DNA of 6,505 nucleotides from Burkholderiaceae bacterium (lineage in GTDB: Bacteria; Pseudomonadota; Gammaproteobacteria; Burkholderiales; Burkholderiaceae). Within the stretch, counting starts at the first letter, position 1; each line of letters begins with the position of its first letter. The DNA lies in the NCBI GenBank assembly GCA_017998575.1, contig JAGOCV010000236.1, positions 1 to 6,505 on the forward strand, read 5' to 3'. Below the pieces are notes generated by a model. The model searched no databases, was not told where the DNA came from, and saw nothing but the letters and a program-made list of their open reading frames with translations. Position numbers and translations under genes: made by a program. Below are positions 1 through 5,129 of the stretch, piece after piece.

Positions 1-188
1 TGTTCCCGAAGGGTTGGCGGCTGGTGCTCACGCTGCAGGGGCACGACTTCATCGTCGCGCCACCCGGGCGCATGCGCCACGACCACCCGGAAGACCGGCC
101 CGAGGCCGAGTTCGGCGGCATCAACACACTGCACGCCGGCGGCGAGCGCGCCAGCTACCTGCTGATGCCGCGCGTGCCGGCGCGCTGA
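1..188 (+). CDS. CocE/NonD-type serine hydrolase, C-terminal fragment (5' end outside window)
   Basis: Only the last 61 codons are present, read from position 3 to a TGA at 186-188. The peptide begins FPKGWRLVLTLQGHDF and continues through HDHPEDRP, FGG, a TLHAGGERASYLLMP block, and ends VPAR. From family knowledge, this pattern (a beta strand, then H-x-D/H-P-x-DRP, then HTGG-x-x-x-SYLLLP-x-IP) is typical of the C-terminal jelly-roll domain of the CocE/NonD, or X-Pro dipeptidyl-peptidase-like, alpha/beta hydrolases. These are serine esterases or acylases that cleave esters or amides. The catalytic domain lies outside the window, so activity cannot be judged. The gene converges on the neighbouring amidohydrolase gene with 39 bp between stop codons, so it is not in that operon, although a hydrolase of this type would suit a catabolic cluster. 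Identification is from motif memory, not an alignment. Confidence 0.75.
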   Translation, partial: FPKGWRLVLTLQGHDFIVAPPGRMRHDHPEDRPEAEFGGINTLHAGGERASYLLMPRVPAR

Positions 189-199
189 TCCAGCGCGTG

Positions 200-240
200 G
201 CGGGGCGCCCCGCGTGAGCGCCCGGACTCAGCGCCGGGCG
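200..240. terminator. GC-rich inverted repeats between convergent genes, possible bidirectional terminator
   Basis: The 39-bp gap between the two convergent stop codons holds a perfect 14-bp palindrome, GCGGGGC/GCCCCGC, at 200-213. A second inverted repeat follows, with 7-bp arms CGCCCGG (219-225) and CCGGGCG (234-240); it overlaps the stop codon of the amidohydrolase gene. Both would form stable RNA hairpins. Neither is followed by a T tract on either strand, so this is not a canonical intrinsic terminator. Position is the main argument for a role in transcript ending or 3' end stabilisation. Confidence 0.3.
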
Positions 241-1055
241 AAGTACAGCTCGAACGCGTTGGCGCCCGCGATGCGCTGGCGCATGGCGAGGTCGGGCACC
301 ACGCCGGCCAGCCAGTCGATGGTGCTCTGGTACGGGGTCGATTCGGCGCCGACGAACGGACAGTCGCTGGCCCACACCATGCGCTCGATGCCGACTTCCT
401 GGCACAGCACGCGGGCCTGTCCGGTGGCCTGCGCGCCCAGCCGGTAGGCGCCCGAGAGCTTCACCCAGGTGCGGCCGTTCTGCACCGCGCGCACCATGGC
501 GCGGAAGCCTTCGCTCGTGGTGCCGCCCTGCGGATCGGGGCGGCCGATGTGGTCGAGAACCACGGTCACGCCCGAGGCTTCCAGGGCAGGCAGCACCTGC
601 GGCAGGCGCGGGCCGTCCAGGTGCAGGTGCACGTGCCAGCCCATGTCCTTGAGGCGGTAGAGGAACTTGCGCCAGTCCCAGCTGCCCAGGTCGGGCAGGG
701 TGCTCATGCTGATGAACGGCAGGCGCACGCCCACGAAGCCGTCGCGCGCCATCTGTTCGAGCACGTAGCGGTCGGTGGAGGGATCGAGGATGGCCGTGCC
801 GCGCCAGTGGGGGCGCGCGCGCAGCGTCTGCATGATGTAGTCGTTGCAGTCGCCCCAGGGGCTGGCGGCGGCGATCACGGCATGGCGCACGCCGTGCCCG
901 GCCAGCGTGGCATCGAGCTGTTCGGCGGTGAACTCGTAATCGGGCGCGTGGCGCGGATTGGGGATGAGCGGCATGTCGCGCCGGAACACGTGCACGTGCG
1001 CATCGACGAGCGGCGTGAAAGCGGCGGCGGAGGGGTTCTGTACTGCTTCGGTCAT
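228..1055 (-). CDS. Amidohydrolase-2 family (COG3618-type) hydrolase, pair partner of Bug protein 1
   Basis: A 275-residue cytoplasmic TIM-barrel hydrolase with no signal peptide, of normal length for the family. Visible landmarks are VDAHVHVF (His20-x-His22, end of strand 1), GVRLPF (Arg111), GWHVHLHLD (His143, His145), VVLDHIGRP (His169, Arg172), WVKLSGAYR (Arg205) and WASDCP (Asp231). HxH plus these later His and the late Asp are the amidohydrolase-superfamily active-site set. Relatives hydrolyse lactones or amides (for example LigI) or decarboxylate acids; the substrate here is unknown. The ATG at 1055 is preferred over an in-frame GTG at 1082, because the ATG starts 4 nt after the stop of the upstream Bug gene, which suggests translational coupling, whereas the GTG would overlap that gene by 23 bp and has no Shine-Dalgarno. 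It is probably the distal gene of an operon with the Bug gene. Family assignment is secure; the reaction is inference. Confidence 0.9.
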   Translation of the reverse strand: MTEAVQNPSAAAFTPLVDAHVHVFRRDMPLIPNPRHAPDYEFTAEQLDATLAGHGVRHAVIAAASPWGDCNDYIMQTLRARPHWRGTAILDPSTDRYVLEQMARDGFVGVRLPFISMSTLPDLGSWDWRKFLYRLKDMGWHVHLHLDGPRLPQVLPALEASGVTVVLDHIGRPDPQGGTTSEGFRAMVRAVQNGRTWVKLSGAYRLGAQATGQARVLCQEVGIERMVWASDCPFVGAESTPYQSTIDWLAGVVPDLAMRQRIAGANAFELYFARR

Positions 1056-1059
1056 GGTC

Positions 1060-2058
1060 TCATTGCATCTGGATGCCGGCACGGCGGATCACTTCGGCCC
1101 ACTTGGCTGTATCGCGCTTGAAAACCGCAGCCATGTCGGCCGGCGAACTGGCGCGCGGTTCGGTGCCCAGTTGCAGCAGGCGCTGGCGCACGTCGGGCAG
1201 CTGCATCACCTCCTGCATGGCGGCACTGACGGCCTGCACGGCGGCCGGCGGCGTGCCCGCGGGTGCGTACAGCGCGTTCCAGCCCGTCACCTCGTAGCCG
1301 GCCACGCCGGCCTCGCGCACGGTGGGCACCTGGGGCAACCACGGCGAACGCGCGCCCGCCGTGGCAGCGATGGCGCGCACCTGGCCGCCGTCCACCGCGC
1401 CCTTGAGCGCGGCATACGACTCGAAGCCCACGTCCACGTCGCCGCGCATCAGCGCGGTCAGCACTTCGGGCGTGCTCTTGAACGGGATCACCGTGGCTTC
1501 TACCTTCGCGACCGACTTGAACAGCTCGGCCGACAGGTTCTGCGTGCTGCCCGGATTGATGGTGCCGATGTTGAGCGGGCGGCGGCGCGAGAGCGCCAGC
1601 AGCGACGCGAGGTCGGGCACGCCGCCGTCGGCCTTCACCAGCAGGATCAGGTCGAAGTAGGCCATGGAGGAGATCGGCACGAAGTCGGTTTCGGGATCAT
1701 TGGCCAGCTTGAACAGGCTCTTGCTGATGGCCGTGCCGTTGGAGAAGAGGATCAGCGTGTGGCCGTCGCGCGGCGCATTGAGCGCGGCATTGGCCGCGAC
1801 CACGCCGCCGGCACCGGGGCGGTTTTCCACCACCACGGGCTGGCCCAGCCGCTCGCCCAGCTTCTGCGCCACCAGGCGCATCGAGATGTCGGCGAGCCCG
1901 CCGGGGCCGAAGGGCACGATCACCTTGATCGGCTGCGAGGGAAAGGCGGGCTGCGCCTGCACGGCCCAGGGCGCGGCGGCCATCAGGGTGCCGGCCAGCG
2001 CGCTGGCGATGAGAGCGCGGCGTCGCGGATGCGCCGGGGCAGGCGTGAAGTCGTGCAT
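1060..2058 (-). CDS. Bug-family (TctC-like) tripartite tricarboxylate transporter substrate-binding protein 1
   Basis: A 332-residue periplasmic solute-binding protein of the Bug/TctC family, which capture carboxylated organic compounds for a TctAB membrane permease or act as sensors. The N-terminus has an Arg-rich stretch (PRRRALIAS, residues 11-19), a hydrophobic core and a probable signal-peptidase site AVQA/QPAFP after residue 35. The mature start FPSQPIKVIVPFGPGGLADI holds the family's ligand-loop signature with Asp57, followed by VVVENRPGAGG, AANAAL and DGHTLIL. Length is typical. An AGGAG Shine-Dalgarno at 2067-2071, 8 nt from the ATG, supports the start. The gene is followed 4 nt later by amidohydrolase 1 and lies 131 bp downstream of lysR on the same strand. 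A promoter and operator are proposed in that gap. No tctA or tctB gene is in the window, so the membrane partner, if any, is elsewhere. The ligand cannot be predicted. Confidence 0.93.
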   Translation of the reverse strand: MHDFTPAPAHPRRRALIASALAGTLMAAAPWAVQAQPAFPSQPIKVIVPFGPGGLADISMRLVAQKLGERLGQPVVVENRPGAGGVVAANAALNAPRDGHTLILFSNGTAISKSLFKLANDPETDFVPISSMAYFDLILLVKADGGVPDLASLLALSRRRPLNIGTINPGSTQNLSAELFKSVAKVEATVIPFKSTPEVLTALMRGDVDVGFESYAALKGAVDGGQVRAIAATAGARSPWLPQVPTVREAGVAGYEVTGWNALYAPAGTPPAAVQAVSAAMQEVMQLPDVRQRLLQLGTEPRASSPADMAAVFKRDTAKWAEVIRRAGIQMQ

Positions 2059-2066
2059 GGTGTCGT

Positions 2067-2071
2067 CTCCT
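2067..2071 (-). promoter_or_regulatory. Shine-Dalgarno of Bug gene 1
   Basis: AGGAG on the minus strand, 8 nt before the ATG at 2058. It is a good match to the anti-Shine-Dalgarno sequence and confirms the start. Confidence 0.75.
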
Positions 2072-2096
2072 GTCGTTTTCTGCGGGATGGGAGACG

Positions 2097-2125
2097 AGTG
2101 TCGGCGCGTGTGCGGTGCGCGACAA
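2097..2125 (-). promoter_or_regulatory. Candidate sigma-70-type promoter of the Bug1-amidohydrolase1 arm
   Basis: On the minus strand, TTGTCG (2125-2120, 4/6 to TTGACA) and GACACT (2102-2097, 3/6 to TATAAT) are separated by 17 bp. Both elements are weak, as expected for an activator-dependent promoter. Support comes mainly from the equivalent position of a similar pair (TTGTGC-N17-TGTACT) upstream of Bug gene 2, at the same distance from the shared operator. Transcription would start near 2090, giving a leader of about 32 nt. Confidence 0.4.
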
Positions 2126-2135
2126 ATGAATTGTT
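2122..2135 (-). promoter_or_regulatory. Shared 14-bp operator block, copy upstream of Bug gene 1
   Basis: The minus strand reads AACAATTCATTTGT. It differs by a single base from AACAAATCATTTGT upstream of Bug gene 2 (3129-3142), in the same orientation relative to its gene, 63 bp from the start codon compared with 56 bp. It is imperfectly palindromic and sits in a short AT-rich dip in otherwise GC-rich DNA. It overlaps the proposed -35 element, which in LysR-type promoters is where the activation (inducer-responsive) site usually lies. Binding by the adjacent LysR-type protein is inferred. Confidence 0.6.
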
Positions 2136-2146
2136 CTTGGCGTTTG

Positions 2147-2161
2147 ATGCGGCAGATTCAT
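2147..2161 (-). promoter_or_regulatory. Candidate LysR-type T-N11-A box upstream of Bug gene 1
   Basis: The minus strand reads ATGAATCTGCCGCAT. It has the T-N11-A form and shares ATGAA, a central G and CAT with ATGAACGCGGTTCAT at 3103-3117. Its first base is exactly 26 bp upstream of the first base of the conserved 14-bp block, the same offset as in the Bug gene 2 promoter region. The arms here are less symmetric than in the other copy, so this may be the weaker site. Confidence 0.45.
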
Positions 2162-2168
2162 CTGCCGC
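2149..2168. repeat. Perfect inverted repeat, 9-bp arms, downstream of lysR
   Basis: GCGGCAGAT (2149-2157) and ATCTGCCGC (2160-2168) are separated by TC. The repeat lies 21 bp past the lysR stop codon and overlaps the candidate LysR box of Bug gene 1. As RNA it would form a tight hairpin, but no T run follows, so it is a poor intrinsic terminator. It could end or protect the lysR transcript, or be a protein-binding site. Confidence 0.45.
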
Positions 2169-2172
2169 GCCT

Positions 2173-2206
2173 GCGCTGCGCACGCCGATTCAGGCGAGCG
2201 CAGCGC
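2173..2206. repeat. Inverted repeat spanning the lysR stop codon
   Basis: GCGCTGCGC (2173-2181) and GCGCAGCGC (2198-2206) are perfect 9-bp arms around a 16-nt loop that contains the lysR stop codon. The arms are GC-only apart from one base, so chance is a real possibility in this DNA. Together with the neighbouring repeat at 2149-2168, it makes the 3' end of the lysR message highly structured. Confidence 0.25.
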
Positions 2207-3083
2207 GTACCAGCTGCACCAGCCTGTCTCGCGCCCACGCCTCGCGCGCCGGCAGCTGGGCGTCGCGCCGTGTCACCACGGCCAGCGCGCGCGTGATCAG
2301 CGGCGCGTCGATGGTGATCACCCGAAGGCCCGTGGCTGGCTGCACCGACAGCCGGGGCACCACCGTCACGCCCAGGCCGCCACGCACCATCTCCAGCGCC
2401 ATGGCGTTGTGCTGCGCCTCGTAGCGCCAGCGCAGGCTCTCGCGCAGCGGGCCCAGCGCATCGTCGATGGTCATGCTGTTGCCCGACGGCAGGCTGATGC
2501 GGATCAGCGATTCGCCTGCCAGCCGCTGCCACGGCACGCGCGTTTGCGACGCGAGCGCATGGTCTTCGGCGCACACCAGCACGAAGGGCTCGTCGCCGAT
2601 GCGCTCGGCCACCAGTTCGCCACGCGAGCCCTGCATGACCGTGAGGCCGAAGGCGGCGGTGCGCGATTCGACCAGCTCGGCGATCTCGGGGATGGAGCTG
2701 TCGAACACGCGCACGTGGGTTTCGGGATGGCGCGCGGCGCACTCGGACAGCAGCGGCGCAATGGTGCTGGCCGCCACCGTGGGCAGGCAGGCGAAGGCCA
2801 GCCAGTCGCTGGCGCGCTGGCCGTGCGTGCGCACGGTCTCGCACGAATCGGCCAGCTCCTGCATGGCGCGGCGCGCGCGCGGCAGCAGCGCATGTCCGGC
2901 CTCGGTGAGCGTGACATCGCGTGTGGTGCGCGCGATCAGCCGCACGCCCAGCGCTTCCTCGAGCTTGCGGATGCGGTGGCTGATGGCCGTCTGCGTGAGG
3001 TGCAACTGCGCGGCGGCCTGCTGGAAGCTGCCGGCCTCGGCAATGGCGACGAAGGCCTGCAGGCCGAGGAAATCAACGTGCAT
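2190..3083 (-). CDS. LysR-type transcriptional regulator, probable regulator of both flanking arms
   Basis: A 297-residue cytoplasmic DNA-binding regulator of normal LysR-family length. The N-terminal winged helix-turn-helix covers about residues 4-63: LQAFVAIAEAGSFQQAAAQLHLTQTAISHRIRKLEEALGV carries the family signature, with a recognition helix near residues 30-41, and the wing is followed by LTEAGHALLP. A linker helix leads to a substrate-binding-type effector domain (about 90-297) that senses a small ligand, often a pathway intermediate. It is transcribed divergently from Bug gene 2 (115 bp apart) and lies upstream of Bug gene 1 on the same strand. This position, and the matching LysR-type boxes in front of both Bug genes, make it the likely regulator of both. 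The box at 3103-3117 lies only 19 bp upstream of its own start, which fits autorepression. No clear Shine-Dalgarno precedes the ATG at 3083. The effector is unknown. Confidence 0.93.
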   Translation of the reverse strand: MHVDFLGLQAFVAIAEAGSFQQAAAQLHLTQTAISHRIRKLEEALGVRLIARTTRDVTLTEAGHALLPRARRAMQELADSCETVRTHGQRASDWLAFACLPTVAASTIAPLLSECAARHPETHVRVFDSSIPEIAELVESRTAAFGLTVMQGSRGELVAERIGDEPFVLVCAEDHALASQTRVPWQRLAGESLIRISLPSGNSMTIDDALGPLRESLRWRYEAQHNAMALEMVRGGLGVTVVPRLSVQPATGLRVITIDAPLITRALAVVTRRDAQLPAREAWARDRLVQLVRAALA

Positions 3084-3102
3084 GGGCGGGAGCGCGGGGG
3101 CG

Positions 3103-3117
3103 ATGAACGCGGTTCAT
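3103..3117. promoter_or_regulatory. LysR-type box in the lysR-Bug2 divergent region
   Basis: ATGAAC-GCG-GTTCAT is a perfect inverted repeat with 6-bp arms and T-N11-A spacing (T at 3104, A at 3116), the classic LysR-family recognition form. Its centre (3110) falls about 64 bp before the predicted Bug2 transcription start, the usual position of the LysR primary recognition site, and 27 bp from the lysR start codon, which fits autoregulation. Confidence 0.7.
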
Positions 3118-3128
3118 GGGTGGGTTCA

Positions 3129-3142
3129 AACAAATCATTTGT
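3129..3142 (+). promoter_or_regulatory. Shared 14-bp operator block, copy upstream of Bug gene 2
   Basis: AACAAATCATTTGT contains a perfect 13-bp inverted repeat, ACAAAT-C-ATTTGT (3130-3142). It matches the block upstream of Bug gene 1 at 13 of 14 positions. It overlaps the candidate -35 hexamer at 3139-3144 and is centred near -38 of the predicted start, consistent with a LysR activation site. It lies in the most AT-rich patch of the divergent region. Confidence 0.6.
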
Positions 3143-3167
3143 GCCGGGCCGTGCGGCGATGTGTACT
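3139..3167 (+). promoter_or_regulatory. Candidate sigma-70-type promoter of the Bug2-amidohydrolase2 arm
   Basis: TTGTGC (3139-3144, 3/6 to consensus) and TGTACT (3162-3167, 4/6) are separated by 17 bp. They are weak elements that fit an activator-dependent promoter. A start near 3174 leaves a leader of about 25 nt containing the Shine-Dalgarno. The same layout is seen upstream of Bug gene 1. Confidence 0.4.
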
Positions 3168-3186
3168 GCCGGATTCGCATCCAAAC

Positions 3187-3192
3187 GAGGAG
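3187..3192 (+). promoter_or_regulatory. Shine-Dalgarno of Bug gene 2
   Basis: GAGGAG lies 6 nt before the ATG at 3199. It fixes the start, because the frame stays open far upstream, antisense to lysR, and length alone would give a wrong start. Confidence 0.8.
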
Positions 3193-3198
3193 ACCCCG

Positions 3199-4185
3199 AT
3201 GAACACCACGTCTGCCTGGCGCCGCGCGCTGCTGTTGACGTCCGCCGTGGCTGCACTGGCCGGCCTGGGCATGCCGGCCTGGGCCGCCTGGCCCGACAGG
3301 CCCCTGAAACTGGTGGTGCCGTTCCCGGCCGGAGGCACGGTCGATTATGTGGCCCGCCAATACGCCACGCAATTGGGCCGCCAGATCGGCGGCACGGTGG
3401 TGGTGGAGAACGTGCCCGGCGCGGGCGGCTCGATCGCCACGGCGCGCGTCGCCAAGGCCGCGCCCGACGGCTACACGCTGCTGTTCACCACGCCCAACCA
3501 CACGATCAACCCGGCGCTGCTGCCCAGCCTGCCGTTCGACACGGTGAAGGATCTGCAGCCGGTGTCGCTGCTGGCGCAGATTCCCGAGCTGCTGGTGGCG
3601 CATGCGGGTCAGCCGTACAACGACTTCGCCGGGTTCGTCGCGTACGCCCGCTCGCATCCCGGCCAGCTCAACTACAGCTCGGCCGGCAACGGCACCCTGC
3701 CGCACATCACGATGGAACTGCTGTTGCTGCGCCTGGGCGGCCTGCAGGTCACGCACGTGCCCTACAAGGGCGCGGCTCCCGCGCTCAACGACCTGCTGGC
3801 CGGCCAGGTGGGATTGAAGATGGACACCATCGCCACCGCCACACCGCACATCAAGGCCGGCCGCATCAAGCCGCTGGCCATCGCCAGCCTCAAGCGCTCG
3901 CCGCTGATGCCCGAAGTGCCGACCGTGGCCGAGCTGGGCGCGCCGGGCTACCAGGGCATCCTGTGGATGGGCGTGCTGGTGCCGGCCGGCACCGACGCCG
4001 CGGTCGTCACGCAACTGCAGAAGGCTTCGGTCCAGGCCATGCAGCAGCCCGAACTGAACCGGCAGCTGCAGGCCGATGGCGTGGAAGTGCTGGCCACCGA
4101 CAGCGCAAGCTTCGCCCGGCTCATCGACACCGAGATCGCCCAGTGGGCAGACGTGGTGAAGCGCTCGAAGATCAAGGCCGACTGA
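3199..4185 (+). CDS. Bug-family (TctC-like) tripartite tricarboxylate transporter substrate-binding protein 2
   Basis: A 328-residue periplasmic solute-binding protein. It has a Sec-type signal peptide (charged AWRR at residues 6-9, a Leu/Ala-rich core, likely cleavage around Ala29-Ala30 in MPAWAAWPD). The mature chain opens WPDRPLKLVVPFPAGGTVDYVAR, the Bug ligand-loop signature with Asp49. It continues with VVVENVPGAGGSIATARVAKAAPDGYTLL, the SSAGNGTLPH loop, HVPYKGAAPALNDLLAGQV and MPEVPTVAE, all typical of the family. Its loops differ enough from Bug protein 1 (PFPAGGTVD versus PFGPGGLAD) that the two are old paralogues, probably with different ligands. The gene is divergent from lysR and 21 bp upstream of amidohydrolase 2, so the two are very likely cotranscribed. 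Regulation by the LysR protein is inferred from the box and conserved block in its promoter region. No membrane components are adjacent. Confidence 0.94.
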   Translation: MNTTSAWRRALLLTSAVAALAGLGMPAWAAWPDRPLKLVVPFPAGGTVDYVARQYATQLGRQIGGTVVVENVPGAGGSIATARVAKAAPDGYTLLFTTPNHTINPALLPSLPFDTVKDLQPVSLLAQIPELLVAHAGQPYNDFAGFVAYARSHPGQLNYSSAGNGTLPHITMELLLLRLGGLQVTHVPYKGAAPALNDLLAGQVGLKMDTIATATPHIKAGRIKPLAIASLKRSPLMPEVPTVAELGAPGYQGILWMGVLVPAGTDAAVVTQLQKASVQAMQQPELNRQLQADGVEVLATDSASFARLIDTEIAQWADVVKRSKIKAD

Positions 4186-4206
4186 CACGTTCTCCCACGC
4201 GCCACC

Positions 4207-5112
4207 ATGACCCAGACGCCCGCCGCTCCCGCCCGGCCGCAACCGCCGCTGACGCAGCCGCCCGATCCGCACCCGCGCACGCCGCGCACGGCCTGCCCGC
4301 CGGGCGCGATCGATTGCCACATCCACCTGTTCGGGCCGGCGGCCGACTACCCCTTCCATCCCGACAGCCGCTACACGTCGCAGGACGCGCTGCCCGAGAC
4401 GCACATGGCCCTGCAGCGGACGCTGGGCCTGGCGGGCGCGGTCGTGGTGAGCGGCGGCGGCTACGGCATGGACACGCGCCACCTCGAACACGTGCTCGCA
4501 CAGCATCCGGGCCGCTTCAAGGGCGTGGCACTGTTGCCCGAGACGGCCGGCGCGGCCGAGGTCGCGCGGCTCGACGCGTTGGGCGTGCGCGGCGTGCGCT
4601 TCGTGAGTCCCGGGCACCGCGGCGCGCTGCCGCGCCTCTCGCCCCACGTGGCGGCGCTGGTGGCCGACTTCGGCTGGCACGTGCAGTTCTACCCCGCCGG
4701 GGCCGACCTGCCCGAGTTCGCCGATGCCTTGCTGGCCCTGCCCACGCCCGTCGTGCTGGATCACTTCGCCGCCATACCGGCGGAAGGCGGCACGTCGCAG
4801 CCCGCCTTCCAGCGCCTGCTGGCCATGCTCGACACCGGGCGTGTGTGGGTCAAACTCTCGGGGCCGATGCGCTGCGCGGCCGGCGACTTTCCTTACGCGA
4901 CGGTGACCCCGCTGGCGCGCGCGCTGGTGGCGCACGCGCCGCACCGGCTGGTGTGGGGCACGGACTGGCCCCACGTCAACATGAACGGGCGCGGCATGCC
5001 CAACGACGGCGACCTGTTCGACCTGCTGGCCGACTGGGTGCCCGATGAAGCGGTGCGCCGCCGCATCCTGGTGGACAACCCGCGCGAGCTGTACGGGCCG
5101 TTCGGCGCCTGA
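4207..5112 (+). CDS. LigI-like amidohydrolase (2-pyrone-4,6-dicarboxylate lactonase family), pair partner of Bug protein 2
   Basis: A 301-residue predicted cytoplasmic TIM-barrel hydrolase. About 32 Pro/Ala-rich residues precede the barrel and are not a signal peptide. Landmarks are AIDCHIHLFGP (His38, His40), GVRGVRF (Arg131), GWHVQFY (Tyr162), VVLDHFAAIP (His186), VWVKLSGPMR (Arg222), GTDWPHVNMNG (Asp253) and NDGDLFDLLADWVPDE. The last two blocks closely resemble LigI, which opens the lactone ring of 2-pyrone-4,6-dicarboxylate in lignin-derived aromatic breakdown. The spacing of the two HxH histidines, the LDH histidine and the late Asp also fits what I recall of LigI. The usual LDH-x-GRP motif is LDHFAAIP here, lacking the Arg that amidohydrolase 1 keeps, so the substrate may differ. 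The ATG is 21 bp after the Bug gene 2 stop, with only a weak ribosome site. Family is secure; the lactonase role is a guess. Confidence 0.88.
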   Translation: MTQTPAAPARPQPPLTQPPDPHPRTPRTACPPGAIDCHIHLFGPAADYPFHPDSRYTSQDALPETHMALQRTLGLAGAVVVSGGGYGMDTRHLEHVLAQHPGRFKGVALLPETAGAAEVARLDALGVRGVRFVSPGHRGALPRLSPHVAALVADFGWHVQFYPAGADLPEFADALLALPTPVVLDHFAAIPAEGGTSQPAFQRLLAMLDTGRVWVKLSGPMRCAAGDFPYATVTPLARALVAHAPHRLVWGTDWPHVNMNGRGMPNDGDLFDLLADWVPDEAVRRRILVDNPRELYGPFGA

Positions 5113-5129
5113 GGGCGCGCCAGGTCGCG

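Noticed and set aside
1056..1082. Extended GTG start for amidohydrolase 1
   Set aside because: It would overlap the Bug gene 1 3' end by 23 bp and has no Shine-Dalgarno; the ATG at 1055 sits 4 nt after that stop and gives the usual N-terminus.
958..2424. A plus-strand open frame of about 490 codons opposite Bug gene 1
   Set aside because: Composition is His/Arg/Gly-rich and typical of the antisense of a GC-rich gene; no motif, and no ribosome site seen.
2467..3198. Upstream extension of Bug gene 2 in its own frame
   Set aside because: The frame is open by chance, antisense to lysR; the GAGGAG site and signal peptide fix the start at 3199.
3073..4974. A long minus-strand open frame (about 630 codons) opposite the Bug2 and amidohydrolase 2 genes
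   Set aside because: Low-complexity His/Arg/Gly/Gln-rich translation and full antisense overlap with genes that have clear family signatures; a shadow frame.
2409..5048. A very long plus-strand open frame (about 880 codons), antisense to lysR and continuing through the Bug2 and amidohydrolase 2 genes
   Set aside because: It is rich in Arg, Ala, Gly and Gln with no recognisable domain, and it overlaps three well-supported genes in other frames. GC-rich DNA has few stop codons in shadow frames.
5113..5129. GGCGCGCC self-complementary octamer in the 17-bp gap between amidohydrolase 2 and the ABC binding-protein gene
   Set aside because: Too short and too GC-only to support a terminator or binding site in this DNA; no T tract follows.
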